Positions 1-8,839 of a stretch of 64,000 nt of DNA are shown here, in pieces (the first letter of the stretch is position 1; the number at the start of each line of letters is the position of its first letter). The position numbers and the translations under genes are program-made. The DNA comes from Halorussus sp. MSC15.2 (GTDB taxonomy: Archaea; Halobacteriota; Halobacteria; Halobacteriales; Haladaptataceae), in assembly GCF_010747475.1 (NCBI RefSeq), contig NZ_VSLZ01000001.1:868001-932000 (forward strand), read 5' to 3'. The notes below the pieces were generated by a model. That model saw nothing but the letters and a program-made list of their open reading frames with translations, was not told where the DNA came from and made no database searches.

Positions 1-493
1 CCGCGTCGGCGACGGACTCGCCGTCGCTGTCGCCGACGGTGGCGGTGGCGTTCCCGACGACACCGGCGGTTTCGGTTCCGTCCTTCCCGACAAGTTCGGC
101 GCAGACCTCGAACGTCTCCACGCCGTCGGGGTTCGCCCGCCGGAGGTCGTACACCGTGAACTCGCCGCCGGGAGAGACGCGCTCGGTCGTCTCGAAGACG
201 GTCTCGCCCGTCGCCCGCCGGACGACCGCGACCCGGAGCGTCCGGGACTCGGACGCTTCGTTCCGGAGCGAAATCGCGTGGTCGGGGTCGGGACTCTTCG
301 AAGCGCGCTCTATCCAGTCCCCGGTGGTGGTGTCCGTAGCCGTGGCCGTTTCGGTAGTCGTCGGTTCGGCGTCCGCCGGTTTCCCGGTCGTCGGTTCGGT
401 CCCATCTCCGCCGGGAGCGTCGGAAAGACAGCCTCCGAGTGCGAGGCTCCCGCCGACCGCTCCGAGGACCGAGCGTCGTGTCTTCTGAGTCAC
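1..493 (-). CDS. Tat-exported lipoprotein, 3' end outside window
   Basis: The N-terminal 164 residues are visible; the rest lies left of the window. I read the start as GTG at 493. The N-terminus has a twin-arginine pair (R6-R7) in the context TRRSVLG, a short hydrophobic stretch and a lipobox LGGC with Cys22, so it is a Tat lipoprotein of the usual haloarchaeal kind. A Thr/Pro/Glu-rich linker follows, then a beta-rich domain containing AISLRNEA and a segment resembling haloarchaeal surface beta-sandwich domains. Function unknown. It is divergent from the lipoprotein gene at 667. Confidence 0.75.
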   Translation of the reverse strand, partial: MTQKTRRSVLGAVGGSLALGGCLSDAPGGDGTEPTTGKPADAEPTTTETATATDTTTGDWIERASKSPDPDHAISLRNEASESRTLRVAVVRRATGETVFETTERVSPGGEFTVYDLRRANPDGVETFEVCAELVGKDGTETAGVVGNATATVGDSDGESVADA

Positions 494-666
494 ACGTCTG
501 ACTCCGGACCAGTCGGGGATAAAGCTTCCAGAGGGTGAAAGGCGTCTTTCAGTCTCGGGAGAGCGCGGTCGGACCCTCCAGACTGGGCGTGAGCGACTTC
601 GTGACCGGTCGAGACGTCTCCGGCCAGTGACAACGGTTTTCTCGAATCGAAGGGAATACCTCGCTG

Positions 667-1062
667 ATGAGACGGACCACACTGACCGTCGCCCTCCTCG
701 GACTGGTGTTGCTCTCCGGCTGTAACGCCCTCCCCCTCGATTCGGGACCTCGGTACGACGTGTCCGTCGAGACGGTCACGGCGAACGACTCGCAGATTCG
801 GGTGATAGCCGTCTCGCCCCACGACGGCGAGACGTTACCGAAGGGCGCGACGGTGACCGTCGATGGAGGCTACGTCACCTTCACCGAGATGGCGACGATG
901 CCCCACCGCGACGCGGCGTATCTCACCTACGTCCCCTCCCGGACCAAGTTCGACCTGACCGACCGCGTCCGCGCGGACGACCGCGGACTCGACGCCGCGA
1001 ACTTCAGCGTCCGCGCGGTCCGCATCTCGGCCGACGGTCGGTCGGAGACCCACGAGTTGTAA
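667..1062 (+). CDS. Small lipoprotein of unknown function
   Basis: 131 residues. The N-terminus MRRTTLTVALLG leads into a hydrophobic core and lipobox LSGC (Cys19), so the protein is lipid-anchored on the outer face of the membrane. The strongly hydrophobic core favours Sec, although the RR pair leaves Tat possible. The mature part is about 110 residues of alternating hydrophobic strands and acidic loops, with no motif I recognise. It stands alone between a divergent lipoprotein gene and a ZIP transporter with its own promoter. Confidence 0.72.
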   Translation: MRRTTLTVALLGLVLLSGCNALPLDSGPRYDVSVETVTANDSQIRVIAVSPHDGETLPKGATVTVDGGYVTFTEMATMPHRDAAYLTYVPSRTKFDLTDRVRADDRGLDAANFSVRAVRISADGRSETHEL

Positions 1063-1087
1063 CCGCCGGTCCCGCGAACCGACGGCC

Positions 1088-1096
1088 TTATTAATT
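1088..1096 (+). promoter_or_regulatory. TATA box of the ZIP transporter gene
   Basis: TTATTAATT lies 21-29 bases before the ATG at 1117, the haloarchaeal spacing for a leaderless or nearly leaderless transcript. A second A/T-rich stretch (TTTAGTTTTAAC) lies closer to the ATG. Confidence 0.5.
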
Positions 1097-1116
1097 CGGG
1101 CTTTAGTTTTAACAAC

Positions 1117-1947
1117 ATGCCCGTCTCCCGTCTCGGACTGGTCGGTCCGCTCGCACTCCTCGTCCTCACCCCGCTCGCACTCCGGGCGGGACTGACGAAG
1201 GTCCTCGCCATCGCGTGGATAGCGTTCGCCGCGATGGGCGGCGCGGCGTTCGTCGGCGAGCGCACCGGCGCCACGACCGACGCCGGGCGACTGGTCTGGG
1301 GGTACGGTCTCGCCAGCGGCGCGATGATAACCAGCGCGGCCGTGTTCATCGTCCCCGGAGCCATCGACCACCACCCGAAGTTCGGCGGGTTCGGCATCGC
1401 GTTCGGCGTACTGGTAGGGTTCTCGGCCCACACGCTGGGCCACCGCGCGATGCACGCCGACCTCCCCTTCGACCACACCGCGGTCGAACTCACCGCCCAC
1501 TCGCTAGCCGCGGGGTCCATCATCGGTCTGGTGTACGGCAACATGACGGACCTCGGTCTCCTGCTCGGACTGGCTATCGTCTCCCACAAGGGTCCGGCCG
1601 GGTACGCCGCGGCCGACCGACTCCGCCGGGCCGACAAGCCGGTCTCGGTCCTGCTGCTCCCGGCCGCGGGCGTCGGTCTCACCGCGATTCCGGCCGCGCT
1701 CCTGACGCTGCCCTCCAGCGCCCCCGTGAACGCCGTCGTCTTCGGGTTCGCCGCGGGTATCTTCCTCCATATCGCCATGGACTTCCTGCCGCGGTGCGAA
1801 CTCGGCGGCGAGGTGTACGAGGTCGCCCAGATAACCGACGACGCCCACGAACTGCTCGACCGCCTCCGCGCGCAGGCCGTCGTGAGTACGGGTCTCGGTG
1901 CAGTCGCGGTGTTCGTCGCGTGGATGATTCTACGACCAGGACCGTAG
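1117..1947 (+). CDS. ZIP-family divalent metal transporter
   Basis: 276 residues with about eight hydrophobic segments. The pair of metal-binding helices typical of ZIP (SLC39) proteins is visible: ELTAHSLAAGSIIGL (TM4-type, His-Ser) and AIVSHKGPAGYA (TM5-type). The second is degenerate compared with the usual HEIPEG, with Lys and Ala where acidic residues normally sit, so metal selectivity or transport may differ. A third His-rich stretch, GHRAMHADLPFDH, is a likely metal-sensing loop. Predicted to move Zn, Fe or a related ion into the cytoplasm. It has its own promoter. Confidence 0.75.
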   Translation: MPVSRLGLVGPLALLVLTPLALRAGLTKVLAIAWIAFAAMGGAAFVGERTGATTDAGRLVWGYGLASGAMITSAAVFIVPGAIDHHPKFGGFGIAFGVLVGFSAHTLGHRAMHADLPFDHTAVELTAHSLAAGSIIGLVYGNMTDLGLLLGLAIVSHKGPAGYAAADRLRRADKPVSVLLLPAAGVGLTAIPAALLTLPSSAPVNAVVFGFAAGIFLHIAMDFLPRCELGGEVYEVAQITDDAHELLDRLRAQAVVSTGLGAVAVFVAWMILRPGP

Positions 1948-2060
1948 ACCGGCCCAGACGCGAGACCGGTCTACCCGGACGATAGTCCGCCTCGATTGGG
2001 GTTTACCTCCGCTTCAGTCCGCCCCAACCGATAACTTGCTCTCGCTCGTCTACGAGATAG

Positions 2061-2819
2061 ATGTTCGCAGTCGATTTACACGCCCACACGCGGTTCTTCC
2101 ACGGATTCCCGAGTCTCGGGCGGGCGTACGACCCGCTCGGCGCGCGACTGCTCGCGCGGACCGCAAAGTACCGCGGTCTCGACGGGGTGGTCACGACCAA
2201 CCACGACTACTACCGCGAGTTCGACGTCGGCGGCGAGTCGTTCTCGCTCCTGCCCGGCATCGAGGTGACCACGACGAAGGGCCACGTCCTCGTGGTCGGA
2301 CCGGACCCGCCCGAGCGCACTCCGCAGGGCGAACTCACGCCCGAGCAGGTCGTCGAGATGGCCCACGAACGCGGCTGTGCGGCCATCGTCGCCCACCCGT
2401 TCCGCAACAGCACGGTCCGGGAGGCCGACGCCGACTTCGACGCCATCGAGGTCAACGGGAAGGGCACCGACCCCGCCGAGTGGGTCGAGCGGTTGGCCCG
2501 CGACCGGGGACTCCCGCTCGTCGGCGGGAGCGACGCCCACTACCCGGTCGAAGTCGGCCGGGCCTACACGCGGGTCGAGACCGACGAACTCACTCCCGAG
2601 GGCGTCGCGGCCGCGATTCGCGACGGACGGGTGGAACCGCACGTGGACCGGAGTCCGTCCCAACAGGTGCTTCGCCGGGCGTACAAAGCGATTCACGGGC
2701 AGAAGGGGTGGCTGGAACACCCCGCGCCCGAACCGCCGGGACTCGGTATGCCCCCGGGCGAGGACCAGAACGCGCCGCCGCCCCGCGGACCGGAGACCGG
2801 CGACTCCGGGCGGCCCTGA
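2061..2819 (+). CDS. PHP-domain metal-dependent phosphoesterase
   Basis: 252 residues. PHP-family metal ligands are in order: VDLHAHT (D5, H7, H9), VVTTNHDYY, PGIEVTTTKGH, IVAHPFR and GGSDAHYP. This is the TrpH/YciV-like type, which hydrolyses phosphoester bonds in small molecules or nucleotides. The C-terminal 50 residues form a Pro/Gly-rich tail after YKAIHGQKGW. The next gene (LtrA-like) starts 33 bases downstream on the same strand, so the two may be cotranscribed. The physiological substrate cannot be read from the sequence. Confidence 0.8.
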   Translation: MFAVDLHAHTRFFHGFPSLGRAYDPLGARLLARTAKYRGLDGVVTTNHDYYREFDVGGESFSLLPGIEVTTTKGHVLVVGPDPPERTPQGELTPEQVVEMAHERGCAAIVAHPFRNSTVREADADFDAIEVNGKGTDPAEWVERLARDRGLPLVGGSDAHYPVEVGRAYTRVETDELTPEGVAAAIRDGRVEPHVDRSPSQQVLRRAYKAIHGQKGWLEHPAPEPPGLGMPPGEDQNAPPPRGPETGDSGRP

Positions 2820-2852
2820 ATCGTGACCAGAATCGTCGTCACGGTCTAACGA

Positions 2853-4034
2853 ATGGGAGAGAGCGAGAGACAGTCGTCCGAGGTCGAGACCGAGACCGAG
2901 GGCGGCGAGGAGTCGGCCGACGTGGAGTCGGACCCCTTGGAACTGTTCTTCGACCTCGTGTTCGTCTTCGCGTTCACGCGGGTCACCGCCTTCGTCTCGC
3001 ACCACCACTCGTGGGCCGGACTGATTCGCGGCGTCGCGCTGCTCGCGGCGCTGTGGTGGGCGTGGGTCACCTACTCGTGGCTGATGGACACGGCCCCCAC
3101 CGAATCGGTGCTGTCCGAGCGAGTCGTCGTCCTGACCGCGACCGCGCTCATGTTCGTCGCCGCACTCGCCGTTCCGCAGGCGTTCGGGGACACCGCGGTC
3201 CTGTTCGGCGTCACGTACTTCGTGGTCCGGGCGCTCCACGTCGGTCTCTCGGTGCGCACGACCCACGGCCGAGCGCGGAGGCGATTTCTCGGTCTCGTCC
3301 CCGGGTTTCTGGGCGGTCCGGCGCTGCTCGCGGCCGCCGGGTTCGCGGGCGAACCGCTACGCTCGGGACTCTGGGTCGCCGGCATCGGGGTGGATTACGG
3401 CGCGCTGGCAATCGGCGGCGTCGCCAAGTTCGACGTCCACGTGGAGCACTTCGTGGAGCGATACCGCGGCATCGTCATCATCGCGCTGGGCGAGTCGATT
3501 CTGGCGATGGGGTTCACCGTGGCCGAGACCGACCCGCAACTCCCGCTCCGAATCGTCGTCGCCGCCTTTCTCGGCATCGTCTACGTCGCCGCGCTGGGGT
3601 GGCTCTACTTCGACTACGTCACGCTCGCCGCCGAGGAGTACTTCGTCGGTCTGGAGGAGTACGAGCGCGGCGTCGTCGCCCGAAACTCGTACGCTTACCT
3701 CCACCTGCCGATAATCGCGGGCATCATCTTCGTCGCGCTCGGTCTCGAAGAGACGGTCGCCCACGTCTCGGAACCGCTTGGCCCGATTTCCGCCGTGGCC
3801 CTCTACGGCGGGACCGCGCTCTACCTGCTCGGGCAGAACGCCTTCCGCGTGTTCGACGTGGGGAGCGTCAGCGTCCTGCGCCTGCTCGTCGCGGGCGCAG
3901 TCTGCCTGTCGATTCCCCTCGCGGCAGACGTCCCGGCGCTGCTCGCCCTCGTCGGTCTCGTGGTACTCGCGATTACACTCGTCGCCGTCGAGACGCTGTA
4001 CTCACCGCTCCGGCGGGCCGTCCTCGAAGACTGA
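2853..4034 (+). CDS. Low-temperature-requirement A (LtrA)-like membrane protein
   Basis: 393 residues. After an acidic N-terminal tail comes the LtrA signature PLELFFDLVFVFAFTRV, then about ten transmembrane helices. A second typical stretch, VERYRGIVIIALGESILA, lies mid-protein (about residue 205). The family was named from a Listeria cold-sensitive mutant; its biochemical role is unsettled. It sits 33 bases after the PHP gene with no separate promoter that I can see, so it is probably in the same transcript. Confidence 0.85.
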   Translation: MGESERQSSEVETETEGGEESADVESDPLELFFDLVFVFAFTRVTAFVSHHHSWAGLIRGVALLAALWWAWVTYSWLMDTAPTESVLSERVVVLTATALMFVAALAVPQAFGDTAVLFGVTYFVVRALHVGLSVRTTHGRARRRFLGLVPGFLGGPALLAAAGFAGEPLRSGLWVAGIGVDYGALAIGGVAKFDVHVEHFVERYRGIVIIALGESILAMGFTVAETDPQLPLRIVVAAFLGIVYVAALGWLYFDYVTLAAEEYFVGLEEYERGVVARNSYAYLHLPIIAGIIFVALGLEETVAHVSEPLGPISAVALYGGTALYLLGQNAFRVFDVGSVSVLRLLVAGAVCLSIPLAADVPALLALVGLVVLAITLVAVETLYSPLRRAVLED

Positions 4035-4039
4035 ATCGC

Positions 4040-4077
4040 CGTGCGTGGCGTGCGGGGGTGCAGGACGTGCGTGGCGT
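4040..4077 (+). repeat. Two copies of a 12-bp direct repeat
   Basis: CGTGCGTGGCGT occurs at 4040-4051 and again at 4066-4077, a 26-base period, in the spacer between the LtrA-like gene and the DUF1611 gene. No known function; it may be chance in GC-rich DNA. Confidence 0.4.
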
Positions 4078-4183
4078 ACAGGGCATGCCGGGCCGACGAG
4101 TCGTGCAGGGAGACAGGGTCGCGGAAGAATCGCGTCACGGCGTTACTGTCGGACCCCTCGACCGCGTTACCGACACACCGAGA

Positions 4184-4189
4184 TTTATA
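4184..4189 (+). promoter_or_regulatory. TATA box of the DUF1611/epimerase operon
   Basis: TTTATA lies 25-30 bases before the ATG at 4214, placing transcription initiation at or just before the start codon. Confidence 0.55.
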
Positions 4190-4213
4190 CCCCCGTATCG
4201 CCTCGCTCTATCC

Positions 4214-5226
4214 ATGAACGTCGCCGTACTCGCTCACGAGAAGTTCCCCGACCGCGCGAAGACCGCGGTCGGCCTGTTGCGCTACGCGGACTACGAGGTC
4301 GAGGCCGTGCTGGACCGCGACAACGCCGGGAAGCGCGTCTCTGACCTCGTGCCCGACGTGCAGGACGCCCCGATAGTCGCCGAGATGGCCGACGCGCCCG
4401 AGGTGGACGCCCTCGTCATCGGCATCGCGCCCATCGGCGGCGGGTTCGACGAGTCGTGGCGCTCGGACGTGACCACCGCCCTCGAACGCGGGTGCGACCT
4501 GATTTCGGGACTCCACTACTTCCTCGAGGACGACCAGGAGTTCGCCGAGCTCGCCGCCGAGAACGACGCCGACATCTGGGACGTGCGCAACCCGCCCGAG
4601 GACCTCACGGTCGCGCAGGGCGTCGCCGACGAGGTGGACGCCGAGGTGATTCTCACCGTGGGCACCGACTGCTCGGTCGGCAAGATGACCGCCACGCTCG
4701 AACTGCTGGAGGCGCCCGCGAGCGCGGTGCCGACGCCGGGTTCGTCCCCACGGGCCAGACCGGCATCATGATAGAGGGGTGGGGCAACCCCATCGACCGC
4801 GTCGTCTCGGACTTCACCGCCGGTGCGGTCGAGGAGATGATTCTGGAGCGAGGCGACGACTACGATTACCTGTTCGTTGAGGGGCAGGGAAGCATCGTCC
4901 ACCCCGCCTACTCCGCGGTGACCTGCGGCATCCTCCACGGGTCGATGGCCGACAAACTCGTGCTCTGTCACGAGGCTGGCCGCGAGGCGGTCCACGGCTA
5001 CGAGGAGTTCGACCTCCCGCCGGTCGCCGACTACGCGGCCCTCTACGAGGACCTCGCCCGGCCGGTCCACGAGACCGAAATCGTCGCCGGGGCGCTCAAC
5101 ACCAAACACGTCGAGGACGACGACGCCGCCCGCGACGCCGTGGCGACCTTCGCCGACGAACTCGACGCGCCGGCGACCGACCCGGTGCGCTTCGATGCCG
5201 ACGAGGTGGTGGACGAACTCCTATGA
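4214..5226 (+). pseudogene. DUF1611 (DgcN-like) P-loop protein, frameshifted
   Basis: The reading frame from ATG 4214 encodes about 167 good residues, including the P-loop GTDCSVGKMT, then goes out of frame. The C-terminal half (ARERGADAGFVPTGQTG onward to the TGA at 5224) lies in another frame. The join is restored by one extra base near 4712-4715, after ELLEA. DUF1611 proteins of the DgcN type N-acetylate D-glutamate, and their partner is the DgcA epimerase, which is the very next gene here (ATGA overlap). Whether the 1-base loss is real or a sequencing error cannot be told. If real, the protein ends early with a short wrong tail at 4771. Confidence 0.8.
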
Positions 5227-6263
5227 GTCTCGCGACCGACTTCGAGCGGGTCTCGCTCCCGCTGGAGAACGCCTTCACCATCGCGCGCGGGACCCAAGAG
5301 ACCGCCGAGAACGTCGTCGTCCGAATCGAGGACGAGGACGGCACCGAGGGTATCGGCGCGGCCGCGCCCTCCGCACACTACGGCGAGACCGCCGACACCG
5401 TCGAGGCCGTCCTGCCGGACCTGCTCGAAGCGGTCGAGGACGTGGGCGACCCCCACCAACTCGACCGCATCGAGCGCCGGATGGCCGAGACCGTCGAGCG
5501 CAACCCCGCCGCCAGATGCGCGGTCAGCGTCGCGCTCCACGACTTGGCGGCCAAGCGCGCCGACCTGCCGCTGTATCGCTACTGGGGACTGGACCCCGAA
5601 GCGGCGGTCTCGACCTCCTACACCATCGGCATCGACTCGACCGAGCGGATGGCCGAGAAGACCGAGACCGCGGTCGAACGCGGCTACTCCACGCTGAAGG
5701 TCAAGGTCGGCACCGACCGCGACGAGGAGATAATCTCGACGGTCCGCGACCGCGCGCCCGACGCTACCATCCGCGTGGACGCCAACGAAGCGTGGTCGCC
5801 CCGCGAGGCGGTTCGGAAGATAGACCGCCTCGCGGCGTACGACCTCGAATTCGTGGAGCAACCCGTCCCGGCCGCCGACCCGGAGGGCCTGAAGTTCGTC
5901 CGGGACCGGTCGGCGCTCCCCATCGCGGCCGACGAGTCGTGCGTGACCCTCCCCGACGTGCCCCGCATCGCGGACAAAGCCGACATCGCCAACCTGAAAC
6001 TGATGAAGTGCGGCGGCCTGCGCGAGGCCAAGCGGATGATTCACACCGCCCGCGCCCACGGACTTGAGGTCATGCTCGGGTGCATGATAGAGACGAACGC
6101 CGCCATCTCGGCGGCGGCCCACCTCGCGCCCCTGCTGGACTACGCCGACCTCGACGGGTCGCTGCTGCTCGCGGAGGACCCCTACGACGGCGTTCCGATG
6201 CCCGAGGGCGACATCGACCTCGCCGGACTCGACCGGGCCGGAACCGGCGCGCGACGCGAGTAG
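5223..6263 (+). CDS. Enolase-superfamily dipeptide/N-acyl-glutamate epimerase (DgcA-like)
   Basis: 346 residues, a full-length member of the muconate-lactonizing subgroup. Catalytic features are in place: the KxK motif (K159, K161 in LKVKVG), metal ligands D186 (IRVDANEAW), E212 (FVEQPVP) and D237 (AADESC), and the opposite-face base K262 (LMKCGG). These fit 1,1-proton transfer (racemisation/epimerisation) as in L-Ala-D/L-Glu epimerase or N-acetyl-D-glutamate racemase. Its start overlaps the stop of the DUF1611 gene by 4 bases, so the two are translationally coupled. The pairing favours the DgcN-DgcA reading over cell-wall peptide recycling, since haloarchaea lack murein. Confidence 0.85.
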   Translation: MSLATDFERVSLPLENAFTIARGTQETAENVVVRIEDEDGTEGIGAAAPSAHYGETADTVEAVLPDLLEAVEDVGDPHQLDRIERRMAETVERNPAARCAVSVALHDLAAKRADLPLYRYWGLDPEAAVSTSYTIGIDSTERMAEKTETAVERGYSTLKVKVGTDRDEEIISTVRDRAPDATIRVDANEAWSPREAVRKIDRLAAYDLEFVEQPVPAADPEGLKFVRDRSALPIAADESCVTLPDVPRIADKADIANLKLMKCGGLREAKRMIHTARAHGLEVMLGCMIETNAAISAAAHLAPLLDYADLDGSLLLAEDPYDGVPMPEGDIDLAGLDRAGTGARRE

Positions 6264-6327
6264 GCTCTCCTTACTCCGCGACTCCGCCGTAATCGCTTTT
6301 GCCAATCGCTGAGTCGTTGTAGTACAG

Positions 6328-7122
6328 ATGGGGCAAGGGGAGTCACCAGCGGGGGCGGCCCGCGATACCGGCGAATCGCTCTACGACGGACTGCTCAGCG
6401 TCGTCGTCACCGGAATCGCCGTCATCGTCCCGCTCGTCGTGACCGTCTGGGTACTGGCGACGGTGGTCGAGTTCATCGCGGGTGCGTTCGCGCCCCTCGT
6501 CGCGGTTCTGGAGTGGACCGGCGCGGTCGCGTTCCTCCGGTCGCTGTGGCTGGCAGAGTTCTTCGCCGGGTTGGGCATCTACAGCGCGGTGTTCGAGTAC
6601 GTCCCGGAACTGGTCGCCGGGACGATTCTGGTGGGGAGCATCGTGGCTATCGGGAGCCTCGCACACGTCAGATACGGCGAGCGCCTCGTGGTCGCGGTGG
6701 ACTCCGCGCTGGCCGAGATACCGGGAGTCGGAACGGTGTACAAGAGTTTCCGGCGGGTCGGCGACGCGATGCTCGGGAGCGAGGCCGAGAACTTCGAGGA
6801 CGTGAAGGTCGTCGAGTACCCCCGCGAGGGGTCGTACATCCTCGGCTTCGAGACGGCCGACTCCCCGGCGGCCATCTCCGAGGCGGTCGGCGAGGACGAC
6901 CTCGTGGCGATGTTCCTCCCGTTCGCGCCCAACCCGGTGATGGGCGGCTATCTCGCTCACATCCCGGAGGACCGGGTGTACGACGTGGACATGACCGTCG
7001 AGGAGGGCGTCCGGACAATCATCACCAGCGGCATCGCGACCGGGGAGGACGACGACGAATTCGCCGTGGGCAACATTCCGGGAGTGGAACACGAGAAGGA
7101 CAGTCCGGCGAAGGCCGACTGA
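6328..7122 (+). CDS. DUF502 family membrane protein
   Basis: 264 residues. Two long N-terminal hydrophobic hairpins (about residues 23-55 and 88-115) precede a soluble domain with the family hallmarks IPGVGTVYKSFRRVGDAM and LPFAPNPVMGGYLAHIP. The C-terminus is acidic. DUF502 proteins occur widely in archaea, bacteria and plants as membrane proteins without a settled activity. It has its own upstream region and is convergent with the NhaC gene. Confidence 0.85.
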   Translation: MGQGESPAGAARDTGESLYDGLLSVVVTGIAVIVPLVVTVWVLATVVEFIAGAFAPLVAVLEWTGAVAFLRSLWLAEFFAGLGIYSAVFEYVPELVAGTILVGSIVAIGSLAHVRYGERLVVAVDSALAEIPGVGTVYKSFRRVGDAMLGSEAENFEDVKVVEYPREGSYILGFETADSPAAISEAVGEDDLVAMFLPFAPNPVMGGYLAHIPEDRVYDVDMTVEEGVRTIITSGIATGEDDDEFAVGNIPGVEHEKDSPAKAD

Positions 7123-7144
7123 GGGAGTCGAATCCCGCGGACGC

Positions 7145-8596
7145 TCAGTCGTCGGCCGACGCGGCCGCCGACGATTCGGGGGTGTCCTTCGGTGTGGTGG
7201 CGCGTCCGGTAAGCGCCATGGCGAACAGGACGAGCGGCGAGAGGAAGGCGAAGAAGTAGTACGGGAAGTACGCCATCGTCGAGACGCCGAACACCGAGGC
7301 CATGTAGACCCCGCCGGCGTGCCACGGGATGAGCGCCCCCGTGGGCGTCCCCGAGGCCTCGACCGCTCGGGAGAGGTCGCTGCTTTCGAGGTCGTACTCG
7401 TCGTAGAGGTTCCGGAGCGTCATCCCCGGAATCACGATGGCCATGTACTGCTGGGCGCTGAACAGGTTGACCAGAATCGCGGAGACGCCGGAACTGACGA
7501 CCAGTCCGGTCCTGCTCCGGATTCCCTCCGCGAGGTGGTGGGCCAGCACCGCGAGGATGCCGAGTCCCTCTAACAGGCCGCCCAGCGAGAGCGCGGCGAC
7601 GACGACGGTGATGGTCCACGCCGACCCCGAGAGACCCCCGGCGGCCAGCAGGTCGTTGACCAGTTGGGTTCCGGTCTCGGGCGCGGTGCCGTTGAGGAAC
7701 ACGTCCCACGCGGCCGTGAAGCCGGCGCCCTGCACGACGATGGTGGTGAACACGCCCGCGAAGACCCCGGCGACCAGCGAGGGGAGCGCGGGGTAACCGT
7801 AGAGCGCGAGACCGAAGGTGACGACCAGCGGGAGGAACACGAGCGGCGAGAGGTTGTAGGTGCCCGCCAGCGCGCCCTGAATCTCGGCGACCCGCCCTTG
7901 GGGAATCGCGCCGCCCGCCCGGAGACCGAGCAGGGCGTAGAGGACCAACGCGATGCCGAGCGCGATGGCGGTTCCCGTGCGCATCGCTCGGATGTGGTCG
8001 TAGAGGTCGGTGTTCGTGACCGCGGCCGCGAGGTTCGTCGTGTCCGAGAGCGGCGACTGCTTGTCACCGGCGTACGCCCCGCTCAGAATCGCACCGGCGG
8101 TCATCGGTTCGGGGATGCCGAGACCCGACCCGATTCCGATGAACGCGACGCCGAGCGTCCCGGCAGTCGTCCACGACGACCCGATGGAGAACGCGACCAC
8201 CGCGGCGAGTATCGCGGTCACGGGCAGGAAGACCGTGGGCGTGAGAACCGACAGGCCGTAGTACATCAGGCCGGGAATCGTCCCCGCGCTGACCCACGTC
8301 GCGATGAGCGCGTAGATGGTGAATAGGATGAGCAACGCCTGCAGTCCCATCAGCAGACTGTTGGCCATGCCGTCGTACAGGTCGTCCCACGAGAGGTCCA
8401 TCCAGTAGTAGCCGACGAGTCCCGTCAGCACGATACTCCAGAGTAGCGGGCCGTGGGGCGCGAGTTTGAGATACCCCGACCCGATTCCGAGGAAGACGAT
8501 TACGCCGAGTACGGGCACGAGCGCCTGTGCGAGCGTCGGCCGTCGCTCCGGCGACAGTTCTCCGTACGTCAGCGGTTCGAAGTCGAGCGAAGCCAT
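7145..8596 (-). CDS. NhaC-family Na+/H+ antiporter
   Basis: 483 residues, about twelve transmembrane helices. The diagnostic NhaC loop AYAGDKQSPLSDTTNLAA is present around residue 180, with the conserved Gly-Asp and Ser-Pro-x-Ser-Asp-Thr-Thr core. Predicted to exchange cytoplasmic Na+ for external H+. A TTG lies 12 bases upstream, but I choose the ATG at 8596 because a TATA-like element sits 27-33 bases before it. It is convergent with DUF502 and divergent from nothing else; thrS lies beyond the intergenic region on the same strand. Confidence 0.82.
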   Translation of the reverse strand: MASLDFEPLTYGELSPERRPTLAQALVPVLGVIVFLGIGSGYLKLAPHGPLLWSIVLTGLVGYYWMDLSWDDLYDGMANSLLMGLQALLILFTIYALIATWVSAGTIPGLMYYGLSVLTPTVFLPVTAILAAVVAFSIGSSWTTAGTLGVAFIGIGSGLGIPEPMTAGAILSGAYAGDKQSPLSDTTNLAAAVTNTDLYDHIRAMRTGTAIALGIALVLYALLGLRAGGAIPQGRVAEIQGALAGTYNLSPLVFLPLVVTFGLALYGYPALPSLVAGVFAGVFTTIVVQGAGFTAAWDVFLNGTAPETGTQLVNDLLAAGGLSGSAWTITVVVAALSLGGLLEGLGILAVLAHHLAEGIRSRTGLVVSSGVSAILVNLFSAQQYMAIVIPGMTLRNLYDEYDLESSDLSRAVEASGTPTGALIPWHAGGVYMASVFGVSTMAYFPYYFFAFLSPLVLFAMALTGRATTPKDTPESSAAASADD

Positions 8597-8622
8597 TGAC
8601 GTCCCCAATTATTACCTCGAAG

Positions 8623-8629
8623 TATTAAA
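8623..8629 (-). promoter_or_regulatory. TATA box of the NhaC gene
   Basis: Read on the minus strand as TTTAATA, 27-33 bases before the ATG at 8596. This supports that start over the upstream TTG. Confidence 0.5.
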
Positions 8630-8767
8630 CTGGAGCGATTTTATTCGTGTAGAGAATATTCAAATTGCGGTTTGGTATCGGCAACCACGACTAGACGGCA
8701 TCGACAGCGCCTCAAACGGTGAATCGGAGAAACGGCCGGGAACTGAGTCGCGGTCGGGAGGCGGAGC

Positions 8768-8839
8768 CTATCAATCGGAGAAAGTGGGATGCCATCAGCC
8801 GGAGAAAGTCGGACGCTATCGCCCGGTGAAACGAGGGTG
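8768..8839 (-). repeat. Three tandem 24-bp repeats spanning the thrS stop codon
   Basis: Three contiguous 24-base units, 8816-8839, 8792-8815 and 8768-8791, read on the minus strand with the pattern CNYCCNNNTTTCNCCGN and ending TAG, TGG or TAG. The first unit is the last coding segment of thrS (HPRFTGR plus stop). The next two would encode RPTFSG-stop and HPTFSD-stop. A degenerate fourth core (TTTCTCCGAT) lies near 8723-8732. It looks like duplication of the gene's own tail; units 2 and 3 match each other best. Confidence 0.8.

Noticed and set aside
2036-4213. Long + strand frame running across the PHP and LtrA genes into the DUF1611 gene
   Set aside because: The early part is Arg-rich shadow; PHP and LtrA motifs lie in other frames. 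Only its last part from ATG 4214 is real.
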